Shown here one piece after another: positions 1 to 6,704 of a stretch of 33,521 nucleotides of DNA; the first letter of the stretch is position 1; the number at the start of each line of letters is the position of its first letter. This DNA is from JAZDLO01 sp043801935 (GTDB lineage: Bacteria; Actinomycetota; Thermoleophilia; RBG-16-64-13), in the NCBI GenBank assembly GCA_043801935.1, contig JAZDLO010000175.1:1-33521 (forward strand). The letters run 5' to 3'. The translations under genes were made by a program, and so were the position numbers. The notes under the pieces were generated by a model. That model was not told where the DNA came from. It searched no databases and was given only the letters and a program-made list of their open reading frames with translations.

Positions 1-207
1 ATCCTGCCAAGGGCGCCGGCCAAAACCGACCAGGGAGAATCCGGGGGGCAGGACCCCTTGCTGGTGCATCACGTACAGGGAGGGAAGGAGCTTGCGCCGG
101 CTCAGATCTCCGGTCGCGCCGAAGATGACCACCGTCGATGGCTCCGCTACCCGACGGAGATCGAGACCCTCTCGGAAGGGGTTATCCGGGAGAACGATGG
201 CGGCCAT
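1..207 (-). CDS. zwf: Glucose-6-phosphate dehydrogenase, N-terminal 69 codons (runs off the window)
   Basis: The first enzyme of the oxidative pentose phosphate pathway, oxidising glucose 6-phosphate to 6-phosphogluconolactone with NADP. Only 69 codons are inside the window and no stop is reached. The nucleotide-binding signature of the family is clear: IFGATGDLSRRKLLPSL at about residues 28-44, followed by a GFGRRPW stretch near residues 61-67, the usual end of the second beta strand. The ATG at 207 has GAGG about 8 nt upstream. It lies 40 bp after the transaldolase stop, as expected of the tal-zwf operon common in Actinobacteria. The identity is firm; nothing can be said about the rest of the protein. 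Confidence 0.9.
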   Translation of the reverse strand, partial: MAAIVLPDNPFREGLDLRRVAEPSTVVIFGATGDLSRRKLLPSLYVMHQQGVLPPGFSLVGFGRRPWQD

Positions 208-247
208 ACCGTCTACCTCACCGTTGAGCCGTCGAATCAAACAACGG

Positions 248-1417
248 TCACGGCTCTTTGTCTTCCCGCCACAGCGCCCGTCTTTTCTCATCCAGGGCCA
301 TCTGGAGCGCCTCGAACGACTCGGCGAACGCTCCTACCCCTTCTCGTTCCAGCTGGGCGGTGACCTCATCCATGCTGATCCCTGCCGCTTCGAGTGCTGT
401 CAGATCGCCGGTCGCCTCCTGCGGGGCGACGGTCACGGTCTCGGCGGGTCTCCCGTGGTCGCGGAAGGCGTCCATGGTGTTGAGGGGCATGGTGTTGATC
501 GTGTCCGGTCCGATCAACTCCTGAACATAGAGGACGTCGCTGTATGCGGGATCCTTGGTACTGGTGCTGGCCCAGAGCGGGCGCTGGACTGTGGCCCGCT
601 GCGACCGGAGCGCCCCCCAGCGGGCACCGGAGAAGGTCTCTCCAAAGAGCTGATAGGCCCGTTTGGCATTGGCGACCGCAGCCTTGCCCCGGAGGGCCAC
701 AAACGCCGCCGGATCTCGGCCGGACGCCTGCGCGTCTCGGATCAGGGCATCGAGACGCTTGTCCACTGCAGTGTCCACCCGACTGACGAAGAAGCTGGCC
801 ACACTGTGTACGTCCTTCAACTCCGGGACGTCCTCCCGGGCCGCCCGGCGGGCCTGCAACGCTTCCAGACCGGACAGATAGGCCTCCATGACTTCGCGGT
901 ACCGTTCCAACGAGAAGATCAGCGTCACATTGATCGAGTACCCCCAGCCGGTGAGATCCCGCGCCGCGACTACCCCCTCCTCGGTAGCCGGCACCTTCAC
1001 CAGAACGTTCGGCCGGTCGACCAAAGCTCTCGTGCGTTTGACCTCCGCCACCGTGCCCTGGGTGTCGTACGCCAGGGCCGGCGCCACCTCGATGCTCACC
1101 CAGCCGTCCCGGGAAGATGTCGCGTCATAGACCGGATGCAACTGGTCTGCCGCGAGCCGGATGTCCTCGACCATGAGCGCCTCCATGATCTCGCCGGTGG
1201 TCGCCCCCGCCGAGGCCAGCGCGGCCACCGTCCGGTCGTAACTCGCGCCCCGGGTTATGGCCTTGTGGAAGATGGTGGGGTTCGAGGTGACACCGGAGAC
1301 CCCGTCATTCTCGATGAGGGTCTTGAGGCGGCCCTCCAACAGGAGATCCCTGCCGATGTCGTCGCACCAGACACTCTGCCCGAATCCCCCTAGCCGGGCC
1401 AACGGATTGCGAGCCAC
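248..1417 (-). CDS. tal: Transaldolase (long, actinobacterial/cyanobacterial type)
   Basis: Transfers a dihydroxyacetone unit between sugar phosphates in the non-oxidative pentose phosphate pathway. The 389-residue product matches the long bacterial form. Visible signatures are SVWCDDI (residues 15-21), the substrate-site loop GVTSNPTIFHKA (42-53), the Schiff-base lysine in VLVKVPAT (Lys141) and the late ATVQRPLWASTSTKDP segment. I chose the GTG at 1417 because GGGAGGGA sits just upstream; an in-frame start 27 bp earlier lacks such a site and would add residues unlike the family. The gene follows a transketolase remnant and precedes zwf, so it was probably part of a tkt-tal-zwf operon. No inactivating change is visible. 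Confidence 0.93.
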   Translation of the reverse strand: MARNPLARLGGFGQSVWCDDIGRDLLLEGRLKTLIENDGVSGVTSNPTIFHKAITRGASYDRTVAALASAGATTGEIMEALMVEDIRLAADQLHPVYDATSSRDGWVSIEVAPALAYDTQGTVAEVKRTRALVDRPNVLVKVPATEEGVVAARDLTGWGYSINVTLIFSLERYREVMEAYLSGLEALQARRAAREDVPELKDVHSVASFFVSRVDTAVDKRLDALIRDAQASGRDPAAFVALRGKAAVANAKRAYQLFGETFSGARWGALRSQRATVQRPLWASTSTKDPAYSDVLYVQELIGPDTINTMPLNTMDAFRDHGRPAETVTVAPQEATGDLTALEAAGISMDEVTAQLEREGVGAFAESFEALQMALDEKRRALWREDKEP

Positions 1418-1459
1418 GAATCCCTCCCTTCTCTGCCGGGGCACAGGCCCTTTGCAGCA

Positions 1460-1623
1460 ACCTGCGTTGACCCCCGGCCTTGATCAGCTTGAGAGCGCTT
1501 TCTACCACGTTGTCGGCGGTGATACCGAACTCCCGCTACAGTACTGTGGCAGGAGCTGATGCCCCGAAGTGATCGATACCGATGATCGCGCCCACCGTCG
1601 CCGACGCTGCCGAATTCAGCCAT
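1460..1623 (-). pseudogene. tkt: Transketolase remnant (start region fused to C-terminal tail, frameshifted, internal amber)
   Basis: The frame through 1616-1460 reads ATVGAIIGIDHFGASAPATVL, then TAG (1538-1536), then REFGITADNVVESALKLIKAG. This is the C-terminal end of transketolase (family pattern GIDxFGASAP...LYxEFGITxENVV), with the usual Tyr codon replaced by amber. The rest of the ~650-residue gene is absent: the HAD stop is only 25 bp upstream. At the 5' edge an excellent start signal survives (GAGGAG, 7 nt, ATG at 1623, reading Met-Ala-Glu), but in a frame one base out of register with the tail. The simplest reading is an internal deletion of about 1.8 kb followed by further decay. 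No stop closes the tail before it runs into tal. It fills most of the 231-bp gap between tal and the HAD gene. Confidence 0.75.
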
Positions 1624-1648
1624 GTGTCGCCTCCTCGGTGTCGTGCGA

Positions 1649-2362
1649 CTAGAGCCCAGGGAGTATCGGCCAACCGGCGTCCTTCGCGATGGCCAAGAGA
1701 GCCGGTTTGGGGTTGACGGCCACGGGATGACCGACCGACTGCATAAGAGCAAGATCGGTGTCGTGATCGGCGTAGGCCCAACAATCGGAGGGTTCGGCGC
1801 CCCAACGCCTCATGAAGCCTGCTGCGACTCGGGCCTTCTCGTCGCCGTAGGGCATCGTCCCGGCCAGCCGGCCCGTGTAGCTCCCCCTATCGCCCTCTTT
1901 GTCGACCTCACACTCAGCCCCGACGTAGTCGACGACGCTCAGCCGCCGGCACAGGGCCTTGACAACCGGTTCCAGCGCGGCCGATAGGACCACCACCCGG
2001 TCGCCCGTGGCCTGATGCTCTGCGAGCGCGCTCGAGGCTGCCGGATGCAGCCTGGGGACCATGATCTCGTCGGTGAAACGGATCATGAGACGCTCTACCT
2101 CCGGCTCCGTGAGCCCTTTGAGCACCTGTGCCCCTTTCTCTCGGGACTGCTGGGTCACCTTTACCAACCCGGCTTCGTAGGCGAGAAACCACAGACCGGT
2201 CGCCAGCAGGAAGGGCAGGCTGACCACCCCGGCCCCGTGAAGGAACTTGACCAGGAGCGCCTGAGTCTGGCCGATGACCAAGGTCCCGTCGAGATCGAAG
2301 AACGCCACGGTGGGAGCTCCGGCGTCGGGGTCAGGGGGCTGTCTATCGCTCGTCTCGTTCAC
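1649..2362 (-). CDS. HAD-superfamily (subclass IB, SerB-like) hydrolase
   Basis: A 237-residue haloacid dehalogenase-fold phosphatase. Motif I is FFDLDGTLV with nucleophile Asp23 and acid/base Asp25. The motif II serine lies in VVVLSAALEP, and motif IV is AYADHDTDLALM followed by VGHPVAVNPKPALLAIAKDAGWPI, the typical tail of HAD-IB enzymes. A hydrophobic stretch (VSLPFLLATGLWFLAYEAGL) is probably part of the helical cap. Members include phosphoserine phosphatases and lipid-phosphate or unassigned phosphatases; the substrate cannot be told from sequence. The GTG at 2362 lacks a Shine-Dalgarno sequence. A TAGACT hexamer ending about 12 nt upstream could be a -10 element giving a nearly leaderless transcript, which is speculative. 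The gene follows a hairpin that may end the upstream transcript. Confidence 0.8.
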   Translation of the reverse strand: MNETSDRQPPDPDAGAPTVAFFDLDGTLVIGQTQALLVKFLHGAGVVSLPFLLATGLWFLAYEAGLVKVTQQSREKGAQVLKGLTEPEVERLMIRFTDEIMVPRLHPAASSALAEHQATGDRVVVLSAALEPVVKALCRRLSVVDYVGAECEVDKEGDRGSYTGRLAGTMPYGDEKARVAAGFMRRWGAEPSDCWAYADHDTDLALMQSVGHPVAVNPKPALLAIAKDAGWPILPGL

Positions 2363-2403
2363 GGTCCGAGAAGTCTAACACCGAGCGCGCTGTGCATAAG
2401 GGA

Positions 2404-2434
2404 GACCGGGCGAGACTCCACGCCTCGCCCGGTC
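2404..2434 (-). terminator. Strong hairpin after the heliorhodopsin gene, terminator-like
   Basis: A perfect 11-bp inverted repeat (GACCGGGCGAG at 2404-2414, its complement at 2424-2434) with a 9-nt loop, starting 25 bp after the heliorhodopsin stop. The RNA 3' of the stem reads UCUCCCUUAUG, a poor U-tract, so it may be a weak or Rho-assisted terminator, or an mRNA-stabilising structure. No U-run exists on the other strand. Confidence 0.5.
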
Positions 2435-2459
2435 GACCTTGCCCGTTCGGTCCCCGCGG

Positions 2460-3251
2460 TCAGCCGAGAGTGCCTGCGAACACCTGCCAGGCCAGCACGG
2501 CCTTTGCGGTGAGGCTGAGGATGATGTAGACCTTCTCCCCAAAGAGATAGTCTTTCCACTTGCCCCAGCGTTTGTACTGCAGCACCATGTTGAGGGCGAA
2601 GACGCTGAAGAAGACGAAGAGCGAGATCACGATCCCGTAGACAAAGGCGGGAGGACCGCTGCCGTCCGGCCCCTGAGCCCCCGTGAAATAAAGGAAGACC
2701 GTGACCCAGGGCACCACCCAGGAAATACAGCCGAAGTAGAACGGCAGCCAATCCACCTTCTCCTTGGCCTTGTTGAAGTGCTCCATGAGCAGCCCGAAAA
2801 GCAGCATGGTGGCGTTGAGTACGCCCAACAAGATCAGACTCGACAGGTCGTACATCCCCGATAACATGGCGATCAGCACCAGCATCCACGAGGCGCTGAA
2901 GGCGTACTCGATCCAGCGAGCGTAGTTGACGTGGTTCTTGAGATTGCGCACGTACCACGCGTTGATACCCGGCGCAGAGACGGCGAAATGGGCTATGGCC
3001 GACATGAACAAGAACACAGAGACCGCCAGTCCCAATCGGACCAACACAAGCTGGACGGTCTGTGACTCGCCGGCCGGCGGTCCATCGGCTCCCGCGATCG
3101 CGTAGTTGGTGTTGACGGGGATGCTCCAAGAACTGGCCAACATCACCATGATGACGCCTTGAGCAAGGTGCGAGACCCCCGCCCCCAGATTCCACAAGCG
3201 CAGCCGCCTGTAGGTAGCGGCCTCGACAGCGACGGCCTTTCTCGCGCCCAC
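2460..3251 (-). CDS. heR: Heliorhodopsin (retinal-binding seven-helix photoreceptor)
   Basis: A 263-residue integral membrane protein matching heliorhodopsins along its full length. The retinal Schiff-base lysine is Lys250 in LSLTAKAVLAWQVFAGTLG at the C-terminus of helix 7. The counterion is Glu115 in ARWIEYAFSASWM (helix 3). By my alignment to 48C12, His28, His88 and Ser246 correspond to its conserved His23, His80 and Ser237. FGCISWVVPWV and FVFFSVFALNMVLQY are also typical blocks. Seven hydrophobic segments are apparent, and the basic N-terminus fits the family's inverted topology (N-terminus inside). The GTG at 3251 has AAGGAGGT with 5-nt spacing, the best ribosome binding site in the window. 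The gene lies 88 bp after rluD and is followed by a hairpin. No retinal-forming oxygenase is present nearby. The family's function (light sensing or transport) is not settled. Confidence 0.95.
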   Translation of the reverse strand: MGARKAVAVEAATYRRLRLWNLGAGVSHLAQGVIMVMLASSWSIPVNTNYAIAGADGPPAGESQTVQLVLVRLGLAVSVFLFMSAIAHFAVSAPGINAWYVRNLKNHVNYARWIEYAFSASWMLVLIAMLSGMYDLSSLILLGVLNATMLLFGLLMEHFNKAKEKVDWLPFYFGCISWVVPWVTVFLYFTGAQGPDGSGPPAFVYGIVISLFVFFSVFALNMVLQYKRWGKWKDYLFGEKVYIILSLTAKAVLAWQVFAGTLG

Positions 3252-3256
3252 GCAAC

Positions 3257-3264
3257 ACCTCCTT
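3257..3264 (-). promoter_or_regulatory. Near-perfect Shine-Dalgarno sequence of the heliorhodopsin gene
   Basis: AAGGAGGT lies 5 nt before the GTG at 3251. It fixes the start and suggests efficient translation independent of the upstream genes, unlike the coupled genes elsewhere in the window. Confidence 0.75.
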
Positions 3265-3339
3265 GTCGGTCGACCTTTCTCCCCGGGGACCGGCGTCCCG
3301 ATGGCTCGTCGAGGCAGGCTTACCCCACACAGGCCGCTC

Positions 3340-4305
3340 TTAATCGGAAGCGCGTGGCGGCGCGCCGCTTCTCAGGAGGGCAAGCGCGGCATCAAGATCC
3401 GCGGGCAAAGGCGCCTCGAACTGAAGCTCGCGGGCGGTCATCGGGTGGCTGAAGGACAAGCGGTAACTATGCAGGAACTGGCGGCCGATACCGAGTACGT
3501 CCCGGCGGGCATAGGTGGGGTCCCCGGCTACGGGGTGTCCGATCGCCAAGAAATGGACCCGTATCTGATGGGTGCGTCCGGTCTCGAGACGCACCTCGAC
3601 CAAGCTGAAGTCGCCAAGGTGCTCCAGAACGCGGAAATGGGTGCGCGCTGCCCGAGCGGCCACCCCGCCGACCGTCATCGACTTCCGCCGCACCGGATCG
3701 CGGCCTACCGGCGCCTCTATGGTGCCGCTCTCCACGGCGAAGTTACCGTGGACCAGGGCCAGATAGCGGCGGTCGACGGTGCGCCGGCGCATCATCGACA
3801 CCAGGCGGCGATGCGCCTCGGCCGACTTAGCCACCACGAGAAGCCCGGTAGTGTCCTTGTCCAAGCGATGGACCACGCCGGGGCGGAATTCCTCGCCTCC
3901 CGCCAGTCCATGTCCCAAGAGAGCATGTACCAGAGTCCCCGAGGAGTGCCCGCGGGAGGGATGGACCGCCATCCCCGCTGGTTTGTCCGCTACGAGCAGC
4001 CATTCATCCTCGTACAGCACCGGGACGGGCAGCGACTCAGGGGTCAGATCGACTGGAGCTTCCTCCGGCGGGATCACGGCCACGGTCTGGCCTTCGACAA
4101 GCAAGAAACTCTTGGCGCGCAGCACCCCATCCACCGTCACGCCTCCCGACTGGATCAGCCCTGCCACTCGCGACCGGCTGCCCAGTTCTGAACGCCGCCC
4201 GAGAGCCACGTCAAGTCGCATCCCGGCATCGGCCGCCGAGGTCACGAACGTATAGTGGCCTGCTTCGTCGGGCCGACCGCTTCTGACCCCGGGCTGCCGG
4301 TCCAC
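3340..4305 (-). CDS. rluD: RluD-family 23S rRNA pseudouridine synthase
   Basis: An RluA/RluD-type pseudouridine synthase of 321 residues, isomerising specific uridines, usually in 23S rRNA. An S4 RNA-binding domain comes first (MRLDVALGRRSELGSRSRVAGLIQSGGVTVDG), then the catalytic domain with the active Asp in GVVHRLDKDTTGLLVVAK and the conserved GRTHQIRVHF motif. The GTG at 4305 overlaps the lspA TAG by one base and gives the usual ~20 residues before the S4 fold; no clear Shine-Dalgarno sequence is seen, so later GTG (4245) or ATG (4221) starts cannot be excluded. lspA followed by rluD is a widespread pairing. Which uridines are modified cannot be told from sequence. Confidence 0.9.
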   Translation of the reverse strand: MDRQPGVRSGRPDEAGHYTFVTSAADAGMRLDVALGRRSELGSRSRVAGLIQSGGVTVDGVLRAKSFLLVEGQTVAVIPPEEAPVDLTPESLPVPVLYEDEWLLVADKPAGMAVHPSRGHSSGTLVHALLGHGLAGGEEFRPGVVHRLDKDTTGLLVVAKSAEAHRRLVSMMRRRTVDRRYLALVHGNFAVESGTIEAPVGRDPVRRKSMTVGGVAARAARTHFRVLEHLGDFSLVEVRLETGRTHQIRVHFLAIGHPVAGDPTYARRDVLGIGRQFLHSYRLSFSHPMTARELQFEAPLPADLDAALALLRSGAPPRASD

Positions 4306-4829
4306 TAGCGGGAGACCGGAGTCTGCCGCCCGGACTTCCACACCCGGACCGTCTCCAGGACCAGCCCAAGAAAGATGGCGGCTATCCCGACGAAGATGAA
4401 GACGTCGGCCATATTGTAGTTCGGCCAATACGGGAACTTGAGAAAATCCGTAACGTGCCCGTCGGCGGTGACCCGCTGAACCAGGTTGCCCAGGCTCCCC
4501 CCCATGATGATCCCCCCGCTTATCCCCGCAAGGAGGGGCCGGCGCTCGACGCTCACGTAGAACACGACGACCAGGAGGGCTACGATGTTGGCCACGATAA
4601 TGAGCGCACCTTTGCCTCCCAGAAGTCCAAAGGCGACCCCGCTGTTGACCGTGCGCTCCAAAAAGAAAAAGGGCAAGATCTTGTGCGTTTCTCCCAAGGC
4701 CAGCTGCTGCTCGGCTATGCTCTTGGTCACCAGATCGACGACCAGGGCGATGGCGATGGCCACGAGAAGCACCGACCACTTGATGATCGTGCGGCGCCTG
4801 GTAGCCAGCGATGGAGACCCGAACTTCAT
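4305..4829 (-). CDS. lspA: Lipoprotein signal peptidase (signal peptidase II)
   Basis: An aspartyl protease in the inner membrane that removes lipoprotein signal peptides after diacylglyceryl transfer. At 174 residues with four hydrophobic helices it matches the family. The catalytic aspartates are Asp128 (GHVTDFLKF) and Asp142 (YNMADVFI); Asp32 in VVDLVTK and the NSGVAFGLL block are also conserved. One oddity: the normally invariant GNxxDR motif reads GNLVQR, with Gln118 in place of Asp. This Asp is not one of the catalytic pair. The ATG at 4829 is 16 bp after the traR-like stop; the Shine-Dalgarno sequence is weak. Confidence 0.93.
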   Translation of the reverse strand: MKFGSPSLATRRRTIIKWSVLLVAIAIALVVDLVTKSIAEQQLALGETHKILPFFFLERTVNSGVAFGLLGGKGALIIVANIVALLVVVFYVSVERRPLLAGISGGIIMGGSLGNLVQRVTADGHVTDFLKFPYWPNYNMADVFIFVGIAAIFLGLVLETVRVWKSGRQTPVSR

Positions 4830-4845
4830 GGACCGGGACCGCGCG

Positions 4846-5205
4846 TTAGCGGTTCCGCTCCTCCAGGCGCTTGCAGTCGATGCACAGGGTCGCGAAAGGG
4901 GCCGCGCGCAGCCGGTCATCGCCGATCGGCTTGCCGCACTTGTCACAACGCCCGTAATCCCCGTTTTCAAGCTTGGCCAGGGCCCGGTCGATCTGTGAGA
5001 TCGAGGCCCGCGCGTTCTCCTCCAGCGTGAGGTCGATCTCCCGGTCGAGCGTGACCCCCGCCGTCTCGGCCATATGCTGATCATAGGGGCTCTCTTCGGA
5101 AGAGTCCTCCAGCGACTCCGAGAGGTCGGCGTCGAGATTGGCGATCTCGCCCTCCAATCGCTTACGCTCCTCAAGAAGCTGCTGTTTCACCGCCTCGCGG
5201 TCCAT
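4846..5205 (-). CDS. TraR/DksA-type C4 zinc finger protein
   Basis: A 119-residue protein with an N-terminal helical hairpin (about residues 1-80) and a C-terminal C4 zinc finger: Cys87, Cys90, Cys108 and Cys111 in CDKCGKP and LCIDCK. It belongs to the TraR/DksA superfamily, whose best-known members bind in the RNA polymerase secondary channel; a regulatory role here is by family only. The coiled-coil tip does not show the DxxDxA signature of E. coli DksA, so equivalence to DksA should not be assumed. The start at 5205 has GGGGAG about 10 nt upstream; an in-frame start 45 bp earlier would overlap the preceding gene. The lspA neighbour is common in Gram-positive bacteria. Confidence 0.87.
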   Translation of the reverse strand: MDREAVKQQLLEERKRLEGEIANLDADLSESLEDSSEESPYDQHMAETAGVTLDREIDLTLEENARASISQIDRALAKLENGDYGRCDKCGKPIGDDRLRAAPFATLCIDCKRLEERNR

Positions 5206-5209
5206 CAGG

Positions 5210-5551
5210 TTACTCTCCCCTCCTCGGGTGATCTCCTTGCAGCAGTCCACCGAGCTTGTTCCGCAACTCCGCCTCTTCTATCCCCGTGATAACCACTACC
5301 TTGTCCCGGCTGCCGTGGCCGGCCTCCACGCGCACGCTGCCGCGCCGCAGTCTAAGCCACTTCGCCAGCGCTTCCGTCAACTCCTGGTTGGCCCGACCGT
5401 CCTCCGGCGGGGCACTCACCGACACCTTGAGCCGGTCGCCGTAGACGCCCCGGACGGCTGTGCGGGGGGCTGAGGGACTGACCCGCACCCCGACAAGCAG
5501 CCCCCCGGCTCCGGGTCGTACGAGCGGAGCCGCCTGCGCGGGATCTACCAC
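5210..5551 (-). CDS. DUF167 (YggU-family) protein
   Basis: A 113-residue protein of the DUF167/YggU family, of unknown function. Family features are RVSPSAPRTAVRGVYGDRLKVSVSAPPEDGRANQELTEALAKWLRL and GSRDKVVVITG, reported here as blocks around residues 30-75 and 85-95. The GTG at 5551 lies 7 bp after the divIVA stop with GGTGAG correctly placed; longer in-frame extensions run through divIVA in another frame and are not protein-like. YggU genes often lie in or next to sepF/divIVA clusters, as here. Confidence 0.85.
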   Translation of the reverse strand: MVDPAQAAPLVRPGAGGLLVGVRVSPSAPRTAVRGVYGDRLKVSVSAPPEDGRANQELTEALAKWLRLRRGSVRVEAGHGSRDKVVVITGIEEAELRNKLGGLLQGDHPRRGE

Positions 5552-5558
5552 CGGACGC

Positions 5559-6626
5559 TCACCATTCGAAGTCGCGACCCTTCTCGGTCTTGTCGTCCGC
5601 GCCGGGGAACGTGTCGTCGAGGTCGTCCAATTGCCGCCCGAAGAAGAAGCCTCGTGCCGACGGTTCCTCCTCGACAGCCTCGTGAGCCGTGTCCGTCGAC
5701 TCCGCCACGACGTCTGCCGTCGGCTCTTCGGAGAACGCGGGGGCGACATCACCGACGGCCGCCGCCGCCGCGTCGGCAGCTGCCCCAGGGTCCCCACCGA
5801 CAGGTCCGGCAAGTTCGGCCACCAGCTCCGCCGCGTCTAGATCCGCCTCGCCCTCCTCGGTTTCCTCTGTGGGGGTATCGTCTTCCGGCCCCGAGGACGT
5901 TTCGTCCGTCAAGGCGGCTACCGCGGCCGGGGACTCGGCCTCCGGTTCTTCAGCGGCCGGCCACGAAACCGGCGGCTCTTCGGCCACGGAGGGATCGACG
6001 GGCTCCACGTGCGCGGGAGCAGTTGGGCCAGCGTGAGACACGCCCGACGCGGGCTCGGGCTCGGCGAGGGGCGCGGGCTCGGATAGCGGCGCTGACTCGG
6101 CGAGGGGCGCTGACTCGGCGAGGGGCGCGGGCGCCTCCGGAGCCAGGTCGCTCGCCGGAGCGGCCTCAACTCCCCGAACCGTGATCGGCGCATCGTTGAG
6201 CAACCTGAGATGGCCCTCGAGTAGCGAACGGAACTTGAAGCGGAAGTCCTCCTCCAGATGCTTCAGCTGGATCAAGGCTTGTTGGACCCGCTGGGTCTCA
6301 CCATACGAGTCGTTGACGATGTTGCGGGCTTTCAGCTCGGCGTCCCGGAGCACGAGTTCGCCTTCCTTGCGCGCATTGGCCCTCATCTCGTCGGACTGCA
6401 ACTGGGCCGAGATCAGGGTCTTTTCCAGGGCGTCTTTGATCTGCGAATGCCCGGCGATCTGTTCCTCGAGCCGTTCCACGCGATCGTGCATCTCGATGTT
6501 CTCTTGGAACAGGCGCTCGAACTCATCGGCCACTTCGTCAAGGAAGATATCGACTTCCTCGTCGGAGTAGCCACGCATGGAACGCTTGAACTCCTTACGC
6601 CGGATATCGAGAGGCGTGACTTTCAC
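5559..6626 (-). CDS. divIVA: DivIVA/Wag31-like cell-pole scaffold with long acidic tail
   Basis: A membrane-curvature-sensing coiled-coil protein that marks poles and septa and directs division or polar growth. The N-terminal membrane-binding domain is recognisable (MKVTPLDIRRKEFKRSMRGYSDEEVDIFLDEV in blocks over residues 1-32), followed by a coiled coil to about residue 140. The remaining ~210 residues are a low-complexity Pro/Ala/Glu tail with a short tandem repeat (6057-6128) and a terminal GFFFGRQLDDLDDTFPGADD segment that may be a partner-binding motif. At 355 residues it is longer than Bacillus DivIVA (164) and longer than mycobacterial Wag31. The GTG at 6626 has GGGAG 6-7 nt upstream. 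It lies 78 bp after proC. Confidence 0.9.
   Translation of the reverse strand: MKVTPLDIRRKEFKRSMRGYSDEEVDIFLDEVADEFERLFQENIEMHDRVERLEEQIAGHSQIKDALEKTLISAQLQSDEMRANARKEGELVLRDAELKARNIVNDSYGETQRVQQALIQLKHLEEDFRFKFRSLLEGHLRLLNDAPITVRGVEAAPASDLAPEAPAPLAESAPLAESAPLSEPAPLAEPEPASGVSHAGPTAPAHVEPVDPSVAEEPPVSWPAAEEPEAESPAAVAALTDETSSGPEDDTPTEETEEGEADLDAAELVAELAGPVGGDPGAAADAAAAAVGDVAPAFSEEPTADVVAESTDTAHEAVEEEPSARGFFFGRQLDDLDDTFPGADDKTEKGRDFEW
6057..6128 (-). repeat. Four tandem 18-bp units inside divIVA
   Basis: Units at 6057-6074, 6075-6092, 6093-6110 and 6111-6128. The last two are identical (TGACTCGGCGAGGGGCGC on the plus strand) and the outer ones diverge by 2-6 bases. On the coding strand each encodes APLAES, APLSEP or APLAEP. 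Eighteen-bp length keeps the frame, so copy number could vary without breaking the protein. Confidence 0.9.
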
Positions 6627-6704
6627 TTCGCTCTCCCTTCACTGGGGATGGCCCACTCCCGGGCGATTGCCCGTCCTCGTCTCCTTCTATTCAACCACGG
6701 GAGA

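Noticed and set aside
92..1393. A long plus-strand open frame opposite transaldolase
   Set aside because: It is a mirror of tal in GC-rich DNA; the predicted protein is Arg/Gly/Pro-rich without a family pattern, and the minus frame has all transaldolase motifs.
1390..1623. A short gene from ATG 1623 to 1390 with a good ribosome binding site
   Set aside because: The protein is Arg/Gly/Ser-rich without a family; the tail in the adjacent frame is transketolase and the start signal is better explained as its leftover.
4306..4779. A longer rluD reading frame running through lspA
   Set aside because: The added residues are a shadow of lspA; the S4 domain begins after GTG 4305.
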